Below are positions 15,848 to 27,958 of a DNA stretch of 64,000 bases, piece after piece. Position numbers and translations under genes: made by a program. This stretch comes from Methylobacterium gnaphalii. GTDB lineage: Bacteria > Pseudomonadota > Alphaproteobacteria > Rhizobiales > Beijerinckiaceae. The stretch spans positions 120,375-184,374 of the forward strand of contig NZ_BJZV01000008.1 in NCBI RefSeq assembly GCF_007992215.1, given 5' to 3'. The notes beneath the pieces are model-generated. The model was given only the letters and a program-made list of their open reading frames with translations. It did not search any database and was not told the origin of the DNA. Within the stretch, counting starts at the first letter, position 1; each line of letters opens with the position of its first letter.

Positions 15848-16588
15848 TCAGCGACGGCGGCCTCGGTCGGCGGGTCGCGTGCCGCGGGACGCGCCCGACG
15901 ACGGCTTGGCGCCACTCGCTGGGCGGGTCGCGAGCCACAGGACGTGCCGGCGCCCACCACTGCCATGCGCCCGCACGCGTTCCTCCTCGACTGTATAGCC
16001 TGAGCGCTTGAGGCGTGTCGTGAAGGCTGCGTCTGGGCCCTGCGACCAGATGCCGAGAATACCGTCAGCGCGGAGAGCCGTGCGGGCTTGGCTGAGACCC
16101 TCTAGCCCGTAGAGGCGGTCGTTCTCCGCCCGCATCAAGCCACCGGGGCCGTTGTCGACGTCGAGCAGGATCGCGTCATACTGGCCGGGCGCCGCGCGGA
16201 TTTGGCGGCCGACATCATCCACGCGAAGATCGACGCGAGGGTCGTCGAGGCTGCCGTCGAAGAGGTGAGCCAGCGGGCCACGGGCCCAGGTGGCAACGGC
16301 CGGGACGAGTTCGGCAACAACGATCGTGGCGTCCGGCCCGAGCGCGTCGAGAGCGGCACGAAGGGTGAAACCCATGCCGAGGCCGCCGATCAAGATGCGC
16401 ACACGTGGACGGTCCCGTAGACGCCCGCAGATCAGCGTGGCGAGCGCCTTCTCCGAGGCGTGGAGACGGTTGCTCATCAACTCGGTCGGGCCGACGAAGA
16501 TCGAGAACTGCTCGCCGCGCTGCATCAGACGCAGCGGCGTTTCCTCACCGGGGATAGGGCCGGTATCGAGATGGATCCAAGGGATCAT
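15848..16588 (-). CDS. Spermidine-synthase-like methyltransferase-fold protein
   Basis: A 246-residue protein with the spermidine synthase/SAM-dependent fold. RVRILIGGLGMGFTLRAAL is the glycine-rich nucleotide loop, ATIVVAELVPAVATWARG the acidic beta-2 end and YDAILLDVDNGP the beta-4 motif. The polyamine synthase gate-keeper signature is not clear, and proteins of this type in alphaproteobacteria are often annotated only as spermidine synthase-like. The C-terminal 30 residues are Arg/Gly/Ser-rich and low in complexity. The start ATG is at 16586-16588. It is downstream of the cyclophilin gene on the same strand. Confidence 0.72.
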   Translation of the reverse strand: MIPWIHLDTGPIPGEETPLRLMQRGEQFSIFVGPTELMSNRLHASEKALATLICGRLRDRPRVRILIGGLGMGFTLRAALDALGPDATIVVAELVPAVATWARGPLAHLFDGSLDDPRVDLRVDDVGRQIRAAPGQYDAILLDVDNGPGGLMRAENDRLYGLEGLSQARTALRADGILGIWSQGPDAAFTTRLKRSGYTVEEERVRAHGSGGRRHVLWLATRPASGAKPSSGASRGTRPADRGRRR

Positions 16589-16656
16589 CGGAAGGCGCGT
16601 TGGGCGAGTCCGGCCACAGTGTAGACGCTCACCATGGCCGGTGCCCGCTAAAACGA

Positions 16657-17118
16657 TCAGGCGGCTGCGACACTCGCCTTGACGATCTTGTCGGGGGAGC
16701 GCGGCGGCTCGCCCTTGTTGATCGTATCGACGACATCCATGCCTTCGACCACCTTGCCCCACACGGTGTACTGCTTGTCGAGGAAGCGCGCGTTGTCGAA
16801 GCAGATGAAGAACTGAGAATTCGCCGAGTGCGGGAAGTTGGTGCGCGCCATCGAGCAGGTGCCGCGCACATGCGGCTCGGCGTTGAACTCGGCATTCAAG
16901 TCGGGGAGGTCGGAACCGCCCGAGCCGGTGCCGGTCGGATCGCCGGTCTGAGCCATGAATCCGTCGATGACGCGGTGGAACGGCACGCCGTCGTAGAAGC
17001 CCTGACCGGCCAGCGTCTTGATGCGCTCGACATGGTTCGGCGCCAGATCGGGACGCAGCGCAATCACAACGCGGCCCTTCGTGGTCTCCAGGACGATGGT
17101 CTCGTTGGCTTCTGCCAT
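16657..17118 (-). CDS. ppiB: Cytoplasmic peptidyl-prolyl cis-trans isomerase (cyclophilin)
   Basis: A 153-residue single-domain cyclophilin without signal peptide, which catalyses proline isomerisation during folding in the cytoplasm. Landmarks are GFYDGVPFHRVIDGFMAQTGDPTGTG (in pieces: FHRV with the catalytic Arg and the FMAQTGD strand), GTCSMARTNFPHSANSQFFI and YTVWGKVVEGMDVVD. The Trp that binds cyclosporin is the W in TVWG. ATG 17116-17118 has GGAG nine bases upstream. A periplasmic paralogue lies 750 bp upstream on the same strand, as in many Hyphomicrobiales. Confidence 0.93.
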   Translation of the reverse strand: MAEANETIVLETTKGRVVIALRPDLAPNHVERIKTLAGQGFYDGVPFHRVIDGFMAQTGDPTGTGSGGSDLPDLNAEFNAEPHVRGTCSMARTNFPHSANSQFFICFDNARFLDKQYTVWGKVVEGMDVVDTINKGEPPRSPDKIVKASVAAA

Positions 17119-17386
17119 ACCCAAGAACTCCTCAGTGTTTCATTTGCTTTTAGACGAGGCGGAGCGCGATGTCGTGCGAGCCCATCGTGCAGATGGCCTC
17201 ATGGGTTCGCGCCGGCATCGTGCAGCGTAAGATCAATTCGATCGTGCCGCGCGCCAACTCGCCCGGGCTTCCTTGAATAGGATGCCATCCGCTTAGGTAT
17301 GCCGGGGAGCGGCGGCGATCAAACCGTTTTCGTCCAGCCTGAGCTTTGGAGTGATGTGGGAGGCCACCGAACTCGGGCTGAGCAGC

Positions 17387-17860
17387 TCAGACTCCCTTGC
17401 CCTTCGGCCCTTCGTAGATGAAGCGGATGGACAGGGGCCGCCCGGCAATGGCGCCGCCGAGGGCAGGGGTGATCCGGACCGGCGTGCAATGGCGGATCGC
17501 CGAGACGGCGGCGTCGGTCAGCAGGGCTTTGCCGCGGTCGTCAGCCGGCGCTTTCGAGAAGGTGATCTGCGGGGTCCCAATCACCGAACCGTCCCGGCGC
17601 AGGCTGAAGCGCACAGTGATCTCGGTGCGCTCGAACTTCTCCAGTCCCTCTGGCGCCCGCCAACAGGCGGTCAGGAGCGGGAAGAGATCACGGATAGTAT
17701 CAGCGGGCTTGCCGCTACCGGTCTTGCGATCGACCGGAACCTGAACCGTGTGACGGAGGCCCTGAGGCAGACTGAGCGGCGGCTCGTACCACCGCTCATG
17801 GGCAAAGCCTGGCGCCGGCAGCGCTACCGCCATGACGGCAAGGACAGCGAGTCGGCGCAT
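17387..17860 (-). CDS. Secreted TonB-C-terminal-like protein
   Basis: A 157-residue exported protein with a signal peptide (MRRLAVLAVMAVALPAPGFA). Its mature part has the layout of a TonB/TolA C-terminal domain: ERTEITVRFSLRRDGSVIGTPQIT, then LLTDAAVSAIRHCTPVRITP and LSIRFIYEGPK. There is no membrane anchor or Pro-rich spacer, so it is not a full TonB. The role is unknown. ATG 17858-17860 has GAGGG four bases upstream and begins 7 bp after the ppiA stop codon, so the two genes are one transcription unit. Confidence 0.72.
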   Translation of the reverse strand: MRRLAVLAVMAVALPAPGFAHERWYEPPLSLPQGLRHTVQVPVDRKTGSGKPADTIRDLFPLLTACWRAPEGLEKFERTEITVRFSLRRDGSVIGTPQITFSKAPADDRGKALLTDAAVSAIRHCTPVRITPALGGAIAGRPLSIRFIYEGPKGKGV

Positions 17861-17867
17861 ATCGCCC

Positions 17868-18407
17868 TCAGTTCGCAAGCTTCATCGAAATGATCTTATC
17901 GGGGTTGGTCACGGCGCCGCCGGGTGCGCCGGGCTCGGCCTTCTTGATCTTGTCGACGACGTCCATGCCGCTCGTGACCACGCCGATCACGGTGTACTGG
18001 CCGTTGAGGAAGGGCGCGTCGCCGAGACAGATGAAAAACTGGGAGTTCGCCGAGTTCGGGTCCTGCGAGCGGGCCATGCCGACGGTACCGCGCTTGAACG
18101 GTGCCGAGGAAAACTCGGCCGGGATATTGGGCAGGCTCGATCCGCCGGTGCCGTTACCCTTGGGGTCGCCGGTCTGAGCCATGAAGCCGTCCATGACGCG
18201 ATGGAACTTCAGGCCGTCGTAGAAGCCCTTACCGATCAGCGTCTTGATCTGCTTGACGTGCTTCGGAGCGATCTCGGGACGCAGCTCGATGGTGACGCGG
18301 CCGTCCTTGGTCTCAAGCGTGACCGTGTTCGAATCCGCCGTGGCAGGCACGGCGAAACCCAATGCCGTGGAGAGCGCGAGCGTGAGGATGGCGATCCGGC
18401 GGTTCAT
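17868..18407 (-). CDS. ppiA: Periplasmic peptidyl-prolyl cis-trans isomerase (cyclophilin)
   Basis: A 179-residue cyclophilin with a signal peptide (MNRRIAILTLALSTALGFAVPATA), so it acts in the periplasm. Catalytic-core motifs are FHRVMDGFMAQTGDPKGNG, GTVGMARSQDPNSANSQFFI and YTVIGVVTSGMDVVDKI; the Trp of classical cyclophilin A is replaced by Ile, as is common in bacteria. It follows coaD by 23 bp and is followed by the TonB-like gene by 7 bp. It is a close paralogue of the cytoplasmic enzyme at 16657-17118. Confidence 0.93.
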   Translation of the reverse strand: MNRRIAILTLALSTALGFAVPATADSNTVTLETKDGRVTIELRPEIAPKHVKQIKTLIGKGFYDGLKFHRVMDGFMAQTGDPKGNGTGGSSLPNIPAEFSSAPFKRGTVGMARSQDPNSANSQFFICLGDAPFLNGQYTVIGVVTSGMDVVDKIKKAEPGAPGGAVTNPDKIISMKLAN

Positions 18408-18430
18408 CTTGGGGTGGTCTCCCTGGTCGT

Positions 18431-18931
18431 CTACGGTTTGGCGAAACGGGCGGTGAGGCGCTCGGCCACGATTTTGGGCACGAACGGCGAGACGTCTCCG
18501 CCCATGGCTGCGATCTGCCGCACCAGCGTCGCCGTGATCGGGCGCACACCGGTCGACGCTGGCAGGAATACGGTCTGTACCTCTGGCGCCATGGCGGCAT
18601 TCATGCCGGCAAGCTGCATCTCGTAGTCGAGATCGGTGCCGTCGCGCAGGCCGCGGATAAACATGCTGGCATTATGCCGGCGCGCCACCGACACGGCGAG
18701 ATCATCGAACGTCACGATTTCGATCTCGGCGCCTTCGGCCTTCGCGAGGGGGCCGCAGGTGTCCCTTAGGAGCTCTGCACGCTCATCCGCTGAGAAGAGC
18801 GGCGCCTTGCCGGGATGAACGCCGATGGCGAGGACCAAGCGCTGGGACAGACGACCCGCCTGACGCACCACGTCGAGATGGCCGTTGGTGACCGGATCGA
18901 ACGAGCCGGCATAGAGCGCTGTGCGGATCAT
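18431..18931 (-). CDS. coaD: Phosphopantetheine adenylyltransferase
   Basis: CoaD transfers AMP to 4'-phosphopantetheine, the fourth step of coenzyme A synthesis. The 166-residue protein has the nucleotidyltransferase start [18 protein letters not shown] with the T/HxGH motif TNGH, the substrate loop [22 protein letters not shown] (in part) and the end motif [22 protein letters not shown] is at 18929-18931. It sits between gyrA and ppiA on one strand, an arrangement found in many Hyphomicrobiales. Confidence 0.95.
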   Translation of the reverse strand: MIRTALYAGSFDPVTNGHLDVVRQAGRLSQRLVLAIGVHPGKAPLFSADERAELLRDTCGPLAKAEGAEIEIVTFDDLAVSVARRHNASMFIRGLRDGTDLDYEMQLAGMNAAMAPEVQTVFLPASTGVRPITATLVRQIAAMGGDVSPFVPKIVAERLTARFAKP

Positions 18932-18949
18932 TGCGACCGCCGGTTAAAG

Positions 18950-19104
18950 CATTTCGGGAACGAACGAAACTGACATCGTCATCGACATCCGTCATCCAGA
19001 ACCCGCGAGGCCGGATCTGCGCCCTGGCGCGAGGGAGATACCCACCCATGCGTTACGGGTGGATCCGGGTGCTTCCCTCTGGCGAGCACCCGGACTGCCC
19101 TTGG
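18950..19104. repeat. Decayed palindromic repeat between coaD and gyrA
   Basis: This stretch contains a clear stem, TCCGGGTGCT (19064-19073) with AGCACCCGGA (19085-19094), 11-base loop, and a second inverted pair CCACCC/GGGTGG around 19042-19062. Its composition resembles the dispersed repeats elsewhere in this window. It lies just beyond the gyrA stop codon and may end or protect the gyrA message, though no U-tract follows. Confidence 0.5.
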
Positions 19105-21864
<2,760 letters not shown>

Positions 21865-22029
21865 GGAAAAAACTCTCTCGGGTCATCTCGACCGGGGTGC
21901 GTTTCGTTTACCCGACTTGGCGCGCCTCCGCCAGCGCGCGGGCGCGTCGCGCGAGAGAAATCTTTGCGAGCCGCATCAGCATCTTAGCTCTGATCTGTGG
22001 TGGCAATTCCGGAGACTTTGAAAACACGA

Positions 22030-22064
22030 AGGGCCGGCCACGCATTTACGGCGTGGCCGGCCCT
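22030..22064 (-). terminator. Rho-independent terminator of the chemoreceptor gene
   Basis: A 14-bp perfect stem, AGGGCCGGCCACGC (22030-22043) with its complement at 22051-22064, and a 7-base loop. Read on the minus strand, the stem is followed by TTCGTGTTTTC. It begins 24 bp past the stop codon of the chemoreceptor gene and ahead of gyrA, so it separates the two transcripts. Confidence 0.8.
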
Positions 22065-22087
22065 CGCACTCGGACGAAATCTCGGCG

Positions 22088-23776
22088 TCAGGCGGCCCGC
22101 ATCTCCATCAGGAACTGCTCGACCTCGCGGCGCAGCTCGCCGGCATCGCGCGACAGCTCGGCCGCTGTGGCGAGTACGTTCGTGGCAGCCTCGCCGGTGC
22201 CCCACGCATCGTGCTGCACGTGGGCGATCGAACCGGTAACGAGGTTGGTGCCGCTTGCGGCCTGAGCGATGTTGCGCGCGATCTCTTGCATCGCCGCCTG
22301 CTGCTCCTCGACAGCTGCGGCGATGGAGGTCGAGGCGTGGTGCATCTCGCCGAGCGTCGCGCCGATGCCCTGTATCACCCCGACGGCCTCGCGGGTCGCA
22401 TCCTGGATCTGCGCGATCTGCGCAGTGATTTCGTCGGTAGCGCGCGCGGTTTGACCGGCGAGTTCCTTAACCTCGCTGGCGACGACCGCGAAGCCGCGTC
22501 CTGCCTCGCCAGCACGGGCGGCTTCGATGGTGGCGTTCAGTGCGAGCAGGTTGGTCTGTCCGGCAATGGCCGAGATCATCGCGACGACGTCGCCAATCTT
22601 CTGAGCGCCTGCCGCGAGCAGCTGCACCGATCGGTCGCTGCGGCGAGATTCGTCCACTGCTCGGCCGGCCATGCGTGAGGAGTCCTCGATGCGGTTGCCG
22701 ATCTCCTGAGCCGTGGCGGTGAGCTCCTCGGTCGCCGCGGCGACGGCCTGGACGTTGCTCGAGGTCTGCTCGGCGGAACCGGCCACGTCGATGGCCCGCG
22801 CGCTGGTCTGCTCGGCCACCGCAGACATCGAACGCGCCGTAGCCTCCATCTGGGCGGCCGATTGCGACAAACCTCCGGCGAGCCGGCCGATCCGGGCCTC
22901 GAAACTCTCGGCGATCTTTGCCATCGCAGCACGGCGCGCCACCTGGCCCTCTTCATGCGCACGCGCATCCTGAGCGATCTGCTCGGAGGCGCGAGCCTTC
23001 AGGCTCTCGCGGAAGGTGACGACCGCTCCGGCGATCTCGCCGATCTCGTCGTTTCGGCCACTGCCTGCGATCGACGTATCGAGATCGCCCGAGGCGAGGC
23101 GAGCCATCGAGGCGGTCAAAGCCATGAGCGGACGTGACACCGAGCGGGCGAGGTAGATGACGACGCCCATGCCGATCAGCGCGATGGGCAGAACGAGGAT
23201 CAGCACCGACTGAATCGCCTGAGACATCGAAGCATCGATATCATCGACGTAGATGCCGGTTCCCACAGCCCAATTCCACTCGGGAATCGGCGCAATGTAG
23301 CTGATCTTGGGCTTCAGAGCGTCGCCACCCGGCTTCGGGTTCGAGTATTCGAGGTAGTGACTTTCAGATTTCGCGGCATCGATGATCCGGCGGGTGATGT
23401 AAAGTCCCGTAGAAGGATCCTTGCTGTCGAAGCGATTATGCCCGAGATAGTCGGCGCGGGGGTGGACAAGCGTATTGCCGGTGTAATCATAAACAAAGAT
23501 GTAGTTCGAACCTTCGAAACGCGTGTTGCTTAGGAGGTCTTTGACCATGCGCTGGGCATCAGCTTCGCTGATTGCCCCAGACTTCGCACGCTCCACGAGC
23601 GGCCGAACCGTCGAGACAGCGGTCTCCATGAGAGTTCGGACCTGCTCCCGCTTTTGCCCGATCATCGAGGATCGGAACTCCGACATGGCAAGACCGAGAC
23701 AGGCGGCAGCCAGCAGACCGGCCAGGATGGCGACGCCGACAAAGCGACCGCTGATCGTGAACCTGAAACGTGACAT
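22088..23776 (-). CDS. Methyl-accepting chemotaxis protein with single Cache domain
   Basis: A 562-residue transmembrane chemoreceptor. TM1 (about 10-32, [19 protein letters not shown]) is followed by a periplasmic sCache_2-type sensor (about 35-185) with [14 protein letters not shown] and [15 protein letters not shown]2 (about 190-212) leads to a HAMP domain ([17 protein letters not shown]). The cytoplasmic hairpin has the conserved tip [40 protein letters not shown], read in parts, with EVKELAGQT. Cache domains of this kind often bind small carboxylates, but the ligand is unknown. A hairpin holding the ribosome binding site precedes the ATG at 23774-23776. There are no other chemotaxis genes next to it; the phosphorelay cluster at 57-64 kb is separate. 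Confidence 0.93.
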   Translation of the reverse strand: MSRFRFTISGRFVGVAILAGLLAAACLGLAMSEFRSSMIGQKREQVRTLMETAVSTVRPLVERAKSGAISEADAQRMVKDLLSNTRFEGSNYIFVYDYTGNTLVHPRADYLGHNRFDSKDPSTGLYITRRIIDAAKSESHYLEYSNPKPGGDALKPKISYIAPIPEWNWAVGTGIYVDDIDASMSQAIQSVLILVLPIALIGMGVVIYLARSVSRPLMALTASMARLASGDLDTSIAGSGRNDEIGEIAGAVVTFRESLKARASEQIAQDARAHEEGQVARRAAMAKIAESFEARIGRLAGGLSQSAAQMEATARSMSAVAEQTSARAIDVAGSAEQTSSNVQAVAAATEELTATAQEIGNRIEDSSRMAGRAVDESRRSDRSVQLLAAGAQKIGDVVAMISAIAGQTNLLALNATIEAARAGEAGRGFAVVASEVKELAGQTARATDEITAQIAQIQDATREAVGVIQGIGATLGEMHHASTSIAAAVEEQQAAMQEIARNIAQAASGTNLVTGSIAHVQHDAWGTGEAATNVLATAAELSRDAGELRREVEQFLMEMRAA

Positions 23777-23778
23777 CG

Positions 23779-23810
23779 AAACCCGGCACTCCCCTCATGG
23801 TGCCGGGTTT
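23779..23810 (-). promoter_or_regulatory. 5'-UTR hairpin presenting the ribosome binding site of the chemoreceptor gene
   Basis: An 11-bp perfect stem, AAACCCGGCAC (23779-23789) with GTGCCGGGTTT (23800-23810), and a 10-base loop. On the minus-strand mRNA the loop reads CATGAGGGGA, so the Shine-Dalgarno AGGGGA is in the loop and the ATG follows the stem by 2 bases. This could tune translation or be a repeat remnant. No U-tract follows that would make it a terminator. Confidence 0.55.
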
Positions 23811-24042
23811 GTCTCAGTAGGCTGCAATCTGGAGCGCGAAGTGCTCCTCGACTGCCGAGGCCTGATCACCGACACGAGGGAATTGCGTATTCCGCACGTG
23901 GTTAAGTTTTGATGTTCAGGCCATCGTTCTCCGATCGATGAAGGCAGTGTTGCAGCGGGACGACTCCCCGCCTGATCTTATCTGCCATCACTCCACGGCA
24001 GGCATACCACTTGGCGGGCCGACCTCGATGTCGTTCCGAAAC

Positions 24043-24588
24043 CTAGAACGGAATGTCGTCGTCGAGATCGTAGCTCGGCTTACCGCCACCACCGCCCGAG
24101 GGACGGCGGTCGCCACCGGAGGAACGGCCGCCGCCATACTCGCCACCACCACCGCCGTAGTCGCCACTGCGACTCCCGCCGCGGCTGATTTGGCCGCCGC
24201 CCTCGTCCTCACCAGCGAAGTCGCCACCGCCGCCGCCACGGCCGTCGAGGATCGTCATCTCGCCGCGGAAACGCTGCAACACCACCTCGGTGGTGTATTT
24301 CTCGACGCCCGACTGATCGGCCCATTTGCGGGTTTGGAGCTGGCCCTCGATGTAAACCTTCGATCCCTTGCGCAGGTACTGCTCGGCCACGCGCGCCAGG
24401 TTCTCGTTATAGATCACGACAGAGTGCCACTCGGTCTTCTCCTTGCGCTCGCCGGACATCTTGTCCTTCCAGGACTCTGACGTCGCAATCCGCAGGTTCA
24501 CCACCGGATCGCCGGAGGCCAACCGGCGCGTCTCCGGGTCCCGCCCAAGATTGCCGACAAGGATCACCTTGTTCACGCTGCCCGCCAT
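24043..24588 (-). CDS. ssb: Single-stranded DNA-binding protein
   Basis: A 181-residue SSB that coats single-stranded DNA in replication, repair and recombination. The OB fold covers residues 1-115 ([52 protein letters not shown]). The middle is a long Gly/Arg/Ser/Asp-rich tail and the end is the acidic tip DLDDDIPF that binds partner proteins. ATG is at 24586-24588. An alphaproteobacterial LexA box lies 124 bp upstream of the start, so SOS control is likely. uvrA, often divergent from ssb, is not here; rph occupies that place. Confidence 0.96.
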   Translation of the reverse strand: MAGSVNKVILVGNLGRDPETRRLASGDPVVNLRIATSESWKDKMSGERKEKTEWHSVVIYNENLARVAEQYLRKGSKVYIEGQLQTRKWADQSGVEKYTTEVVLQRFRGEMTILDGRGGGGGDFAGEDEGGGQISRGGSRSGDYGGGGGEYGGGRSSGGDRRPSGGGGGKPSYDLDDDIPF

Positions 24589-24711
24589 CGCTCTCTCCTT
24601 CTGATCACTCTCACAGGGCCGACGTCGCGCCCGACTGGGCTTTCATGGGGCGCGCTGATGCCGCCGGCAACCGCCGCTCAGCGTTATACGCATCGAAAAC
24701 GCCCGCTTACT

Positions 24712-24726
24712 GTTCTGTTTTTGTTC
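24712..24726 (-). promoter_or_regulatory. LexA (SOS) box of alphaproteobacterial type upstream of ssb
   Basis: The sequence is GTTC-TGTTTTT-GTTC, a perfect GTTC-N7-GTTC direct repeat, which is the known LexA target in alphaproteobacteria. It lies between the divergent ssb (124 bp away) and rph (153 bp away). ssb is a classic SOS gene; rph is not, so ssb is the likely target. The binding sequence itself is on the plus strand as written. Confidence 0.75.
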
Positions 24727-24878
24727 TGGACATTCGTCAAGTGCTTGAACCATCGGCATCCGCGGCAGCATCCAGGCCGGCAGAGCCTATTTCATCCTCG
24801 CTCCGAAGTGCATCGGCTTGCCGCCCGTGGCGGCTCGGCCTATGAGCCGGGCCTTCATCACAAGGACGGGAGAACGGG

Positions 24879-25592
24879 ATGCGGCCTTCGAAGCGCGCTC
24901 CGGACGCGATGCGCAAGGTCACGCTCGAGCGGGCGGTCGCCCGCTATGCTGAGGGCTCCTGCCTCGTCACCTTCGGCGAGACCAAGGTGCTTTGTACAGC
25001 CTCCCTCGAAGAGCGCGGCCCGCCGTGGCTGCGCGGCTCGGGGAAAGGCTGGGTGACAGCCGAGTACTCCATGCTGCCCCGCGCCACCCATGAGCGCACG
25101 CGCCGTGAGGTCAACTCAGGCAAACCCTCCGGCCGCACTCAGGAAATCCAGCGCCTGATCGGCCGCTCGCTCCGCGCCGTCACGAACCTGCCGGCAATCG
25201 GGGAGAAGCAGATCTCGATCGATTGCGACGTGCTGCAGGCCGATGGCGGCACGCGCACCGCTGCCATCACAGGTGCCTGGGTCGCCCTGCACGATTGCTT
25301 CTCCTGGATGCGTCAGCGTTCCATCATCTCGGTCGATCCACTGCGCGACCACGTCGCCGCCGTCTCCTGCGGCGTCTACAAGGGCACGCTGGTGCTCGAC
25401 CTGGAGTATGTCGAGGACTCGGCCGCCGACACCGACGCGAACTTCGTGATGACCGGGAAGGGCGGCATCGTCGAAGTGCAGGGCACTGCCGAGGCTGAGC
25501 CCTTTTCCGAGGAGCAGTTCCTCGAGCTGCTGCGGCTCGCCCGTGGCGGCATTGCCGAGCTCGTCGAACTCCAGAAGCAGACCATAGCGTGA
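24879..25592 (+). CDS. rph: Ribonuclease PH
   Basis: RNase PH trims the 3' ends of tRNA precursors by phosphorolysis. The 237-residue protein matches the full family: [53 protein letters not shown] (in part, with the RNA- and phosphate-binding arginines), [31 protein letters not shown] and [16 protein letters not shown]. The gene overlaps rdgB by 4 bp (GTGA), giving the conserved rph-rdgB-hemW set. Confidence 0.96.
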   Translation: MRPSKRAPDAMRKVTLERAVARYAEGSCLVTFGETKVLCTASLEERGPPWLRGSGKGWVTAEYSMLPRATHERTRREVNSGKPSGRTQEIQRLIGRSLRAVTNLPAIGEKQISIDCDVLQADGGTRTAAITGAWVALHDCFSWMRQRSIISVDPLRDHVAAVSCGVYKGTLVLDLEYVEDSAADTDANFVMTGKGGIVEVQGTAEAEPFSEEQFLELLRLARGGIAELVELQKQTIA

Positions 25593-26224
25593 GCACGCCG
25601 CGCATCCTCACGGGCCGTGTCGTCATCGCGACCCACAATGCCGGCAAGCTCGTGGAGATGCGCGAGCTGCTGGCACCGTTTGGCATCGAGGCGGTCTCCG
25701 CCGGCGAGTTGAACCTGCCCGAGCCCGACGAACCGGGCACGATGTTCGCCGAGAACGCTGCCACCAAGGCGCATGCCGCCGCGCAGGCTTCTGGCCTGCC
25801 GGCCTTCGCCGACGATTCCGGCCTCTGCGTTGAGGCGCTCGACGGTGCGCCTGGCATCTTCTCCGCGCGTTGGGCCGGTCCGAACAAGGATTTTACGGGA
25901 GCGATGGCGCGGATCGCCGACGAAGTTGCGCGTCGTGGCACGCCCTCGACCCGCGCGCATTTCGTTTCTGCGCTGGTGCTCGCCTGGCCCGACGGACATA
26001 CGGAGCTGTTCGAGGGCCGCGTGCACGGCGACCTTGTCGCACCGCGCGGCACACTCGGCTTTGGCTACGATCCGATGTTCAAGCCAGACGGCCACGATCG
26101 CACCTTCGGCGAGATGTCTTCCGACGAGAAGCACGGCGTCGATTGGCAGAACGGCGCTGCGCTCTCGCACCGCGCTCGGGCCTTCGTGTTGCTCGCTTCG
26201 GCCTGCCTCCGGCGGCCGACCTGA
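25589..26224 (+). CDS. rdgB: Non-canonical purine NTP pyrophosphatase (RdgB/HAM1)
   Basis: RdgB hydrolyses dITP, dXTP and ITP to monophosphates so that deaminated purines do not enter DNA. The 211-residue protein shows [18 protein letters not shown] with the phosphate-binding THNx[27 protein letters not shown] in part, the base-reading GFGYDPMF and the C-terminal [19 protein letters not shown] region. The start is a GTG at 25589 inside the rph stop region, showing translational coupling. Confidence 0.94.
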   Translation: MSTPRILTGRVVIATHNAGKLVEMRELLAPFGIEAVSAGELNLPEPDEPGTMFAENAATKAHAAAQASGLPAFADDSGLCVEALDGAPGIFSARWAGPNKDFTGAMARIADEVARRGTPSTRAHFVSALVLAWPDGHTELFEGRVHGDLVAPRGTLGFGYDPMFKPDGHDRTFGEMSSDEKHGVDWQNGAALSHRARAFVLLASACLRRPT

Positions 26225-26259
26225 TTGCGCCTCGAGAGCGGCACGCACATCTGACCTCG

Positions 26260-27444
26260 ATGAGTTCGTTTGGAGCGCCAGATCATCCGACCCGCGACGC
26301 GGGTTTCGGCATCTACCTGCATTGGCCGTTCTGCGCTGCGAAGTGCCCGTATTGCGACTTCAACAGCCACGTCCGCCATGCCGGCGTCGACGAGGCCCGC
26401 TTCCTCGAGGCCTTCCGCGCCGAGATCGCACAGACCGCTGCCCGCACACCCGGACGCACCGTTTCGAGTATCTTTCTCGGCGGCGGCACGCCCTCGCTGA
26501 TGAAGCCTGCAACCGTCGCTGGGCTGCTTGATGCGGTTGCCGAGGGCTGGAGCATCACGGCCGATGTCGAGGTGACGCTGGAGGCGAACCCAACCAGCGT
26601 CGAGGCGGAACGTTTTCGCGGCTACCGGGCGGCCGGCGTCAATCGCGTCTCGCTCGGCGTGCAGGCGCTGAGCGATGGCGACCTCAAGGCGCTGGGCCGG
26701 CTGCACAGCGTCGAGGAAGCGCTGTCGGCGGTGCGCATGGCTGCGGCGCATTTCGAGCGGTTCTCGTTCGACCTGATCTACGCCCGACCGAAGCAGACTC
26801 CCGCGGCCTGGCGAGCCGAACTCACCGAGGCTATCGCCCACGCGGCCGAGCACCTCTCGCTCTACCAGCTCACCATCGAGCCGGGCACGCCGTTCTTCGG
26901 CCTCGCTCAGACCGGCCGGCTGGTGCCGCCAGACGAGGAAGATGCGCGCATTCTCTATGACGTCACTCAGGAAGTCTGCGACCGCGCGGGCCTACCCGCC
27001 TATGAGATTTCGAACCATGCACGACCCGGCGCGCAGTCGCGCCACAACCTGCTCTATTGGCGCTACGGTGAGTATGCCGGCATCGGGCCGGGCGCGCACG
27101 GCCGCCTCGTGCTGCCCGAGGGCCGGATCGCCACGGTGACCGAAAAACTACCTGAGGCCTGGCTCACCCGCGTCGAGCGCGACGGCGACGGTATCGTGGA
27201 GACAGAGGCGCTCGCGCGCGAGGTCGAGGGGGACGAGTTCCTGATGATGGGCCTTCGCCTTACCGAGGGCATAGACCCGGCGCGCTACGCGGCCTTGAAG
27301 GGCAGGGCGCTCGATCGAAGCCGCCTCAGCGCGCTGATCGCCGACGGCTTGGTCGCGATGACCGCGAAGGGCAACGTCGCAGCGACGGCGCGCGGTGCAC
27401 CGGTGCTCAACGCACTTGTGAGGGAACTTTCCGGACGAGTGTGA
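26260..27444 (+). CDS. hemW: HemW, radical SAM heme chaperone (coproporphyrinogen oxidase-like)
   Basis: HemW is a radical SAM protein long annotated as oxygen-independent coproporphyrinogen III oxidase but now seen as a heme-insertion factor. The 394-residue protein has FGIYLHWPFCAAKCPYC with the 4Fe-4S ligands C25-x3-C29-x2-C32, SIFLGGGTPSL (the GGE-type motif) and a HemN C-terminal domain with SRHNLLYWRYGEYAGIGPGAH (in part). The extra cysteine of genuine HemN (a fourth Cys right after the cluster motif) is absent, which supports HemW. ATG 26260 is 35 bp after rdgB; the longer open frame upstream overlaps rdgB and is not used. Confidence 0.93.
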   Translation: MSSFGAPDHPTRDAGFGIYLHWPFCAAKCPYCDFNSHVRHAGVDEARFLEAFRAEIAQTAARTPGRTVSSIFLGGGTPSLMKPATVAGLLDAVAEGWSITADVEVTLEANPTSVEAERFRGYRAAGVNRVSLGVQALSDGDLKALGRLHSVEEALSAVRMAAAHFERFSFDLIYARPKQTPAAWRAELTEAIAHAAEHLSLYQLTIEPGTPFFGLAQTGRLVPPDEEDARILYDVTQEVCDRAGLPAYEISNHARPGAQSRHNLLYWRYGEYAGIGPGAHGRLVLPEGRIATVTEKLPEAWLTRVERDGDGIVETEALAREVEGDEFLMMGLRLTEGIDPARYAALKGRALDRSRLSALIADGLVAMTAKGNVAATARGAPVLNALVRELSGRV

Positions 27445-27506
27445 AGCGGTAGACAGAAACTCTTGCGACGCCAGCGAGTTAGAGGTCTGGATCGCTTGAG
27501 GTACAG

Positions 27507-27743
27507 ATGCCGCTCTTCTTCTTTGAGCTCGATGACGGCTTGCGACGCTTCGATGATTTCGAAGGATCGGAGCATGCGAGCGCCGAGGAGGCCCGGCAGG
27601 AGTTGGTCGGTGCCCTCGCGATGCTTGCGAAGGACGAACTTCCAGACGGCAACATTCGAGATTTCCGTGGCGTTCTGCGAGACCATTCCAGGAAGGTGGT
27701 GTTCAACGCGACTCTGTCCCTGCGGAGCGGGTGGGTCGAGTGA
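27507..27743 (+). CDS. Small DUF6894-type protein
   Basis: A 78-residue protein, MPLFFFELDDGL...FEGSEHASAEEARQELVGALAMLA...DFRGVLRDHSRKVVFNATLSL. The pattern of an aromatic N-terminus, D.EG, a helix with EEAR, and a final D..G..V....L strand matches DUF6894, a family found in many copies in Hyphomicrobiales. Function is unknown. GAGG lies five bases before the ATG. It is a single gene after hemW. Confidence 0.75.
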   Translation: MPLFFFELDDGLRRFDDFEGSEHASAEEARQELVGALAMLAKDELPDGNIRDFRGVLRDHSRKVVFNATLSLRSGWVE

Positions 27744-27958
27744 AGGCCACCTGTCGCCGCAATGAGCACATCCCATTTGGCTCTTCACGTAGCGGATGTG
27801 TGTTTGCACCCCACCAGCCCGCGGGCCTGCCTTCGTCGCCTCATGAGCCGTAGGCTGCACCAGTCGGAATTTTGCAATATAGACGGACCAATTCGTGGCC
27901 ACATGAGGCTTTGTTTGCGTCTGTATGGAAGCGGCGGAAACGGATAGAGTTCGAAGCG

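Noticed and set aside
23559..23798. A 79-residue frame starting in the hairpin loop before the chemoreceptor gene
   Set aside because: It overlaps the chemoreceptor N-terminus in another frame and has no family pattern, though its ATG does follow no better ribosome binding site than the real gene.
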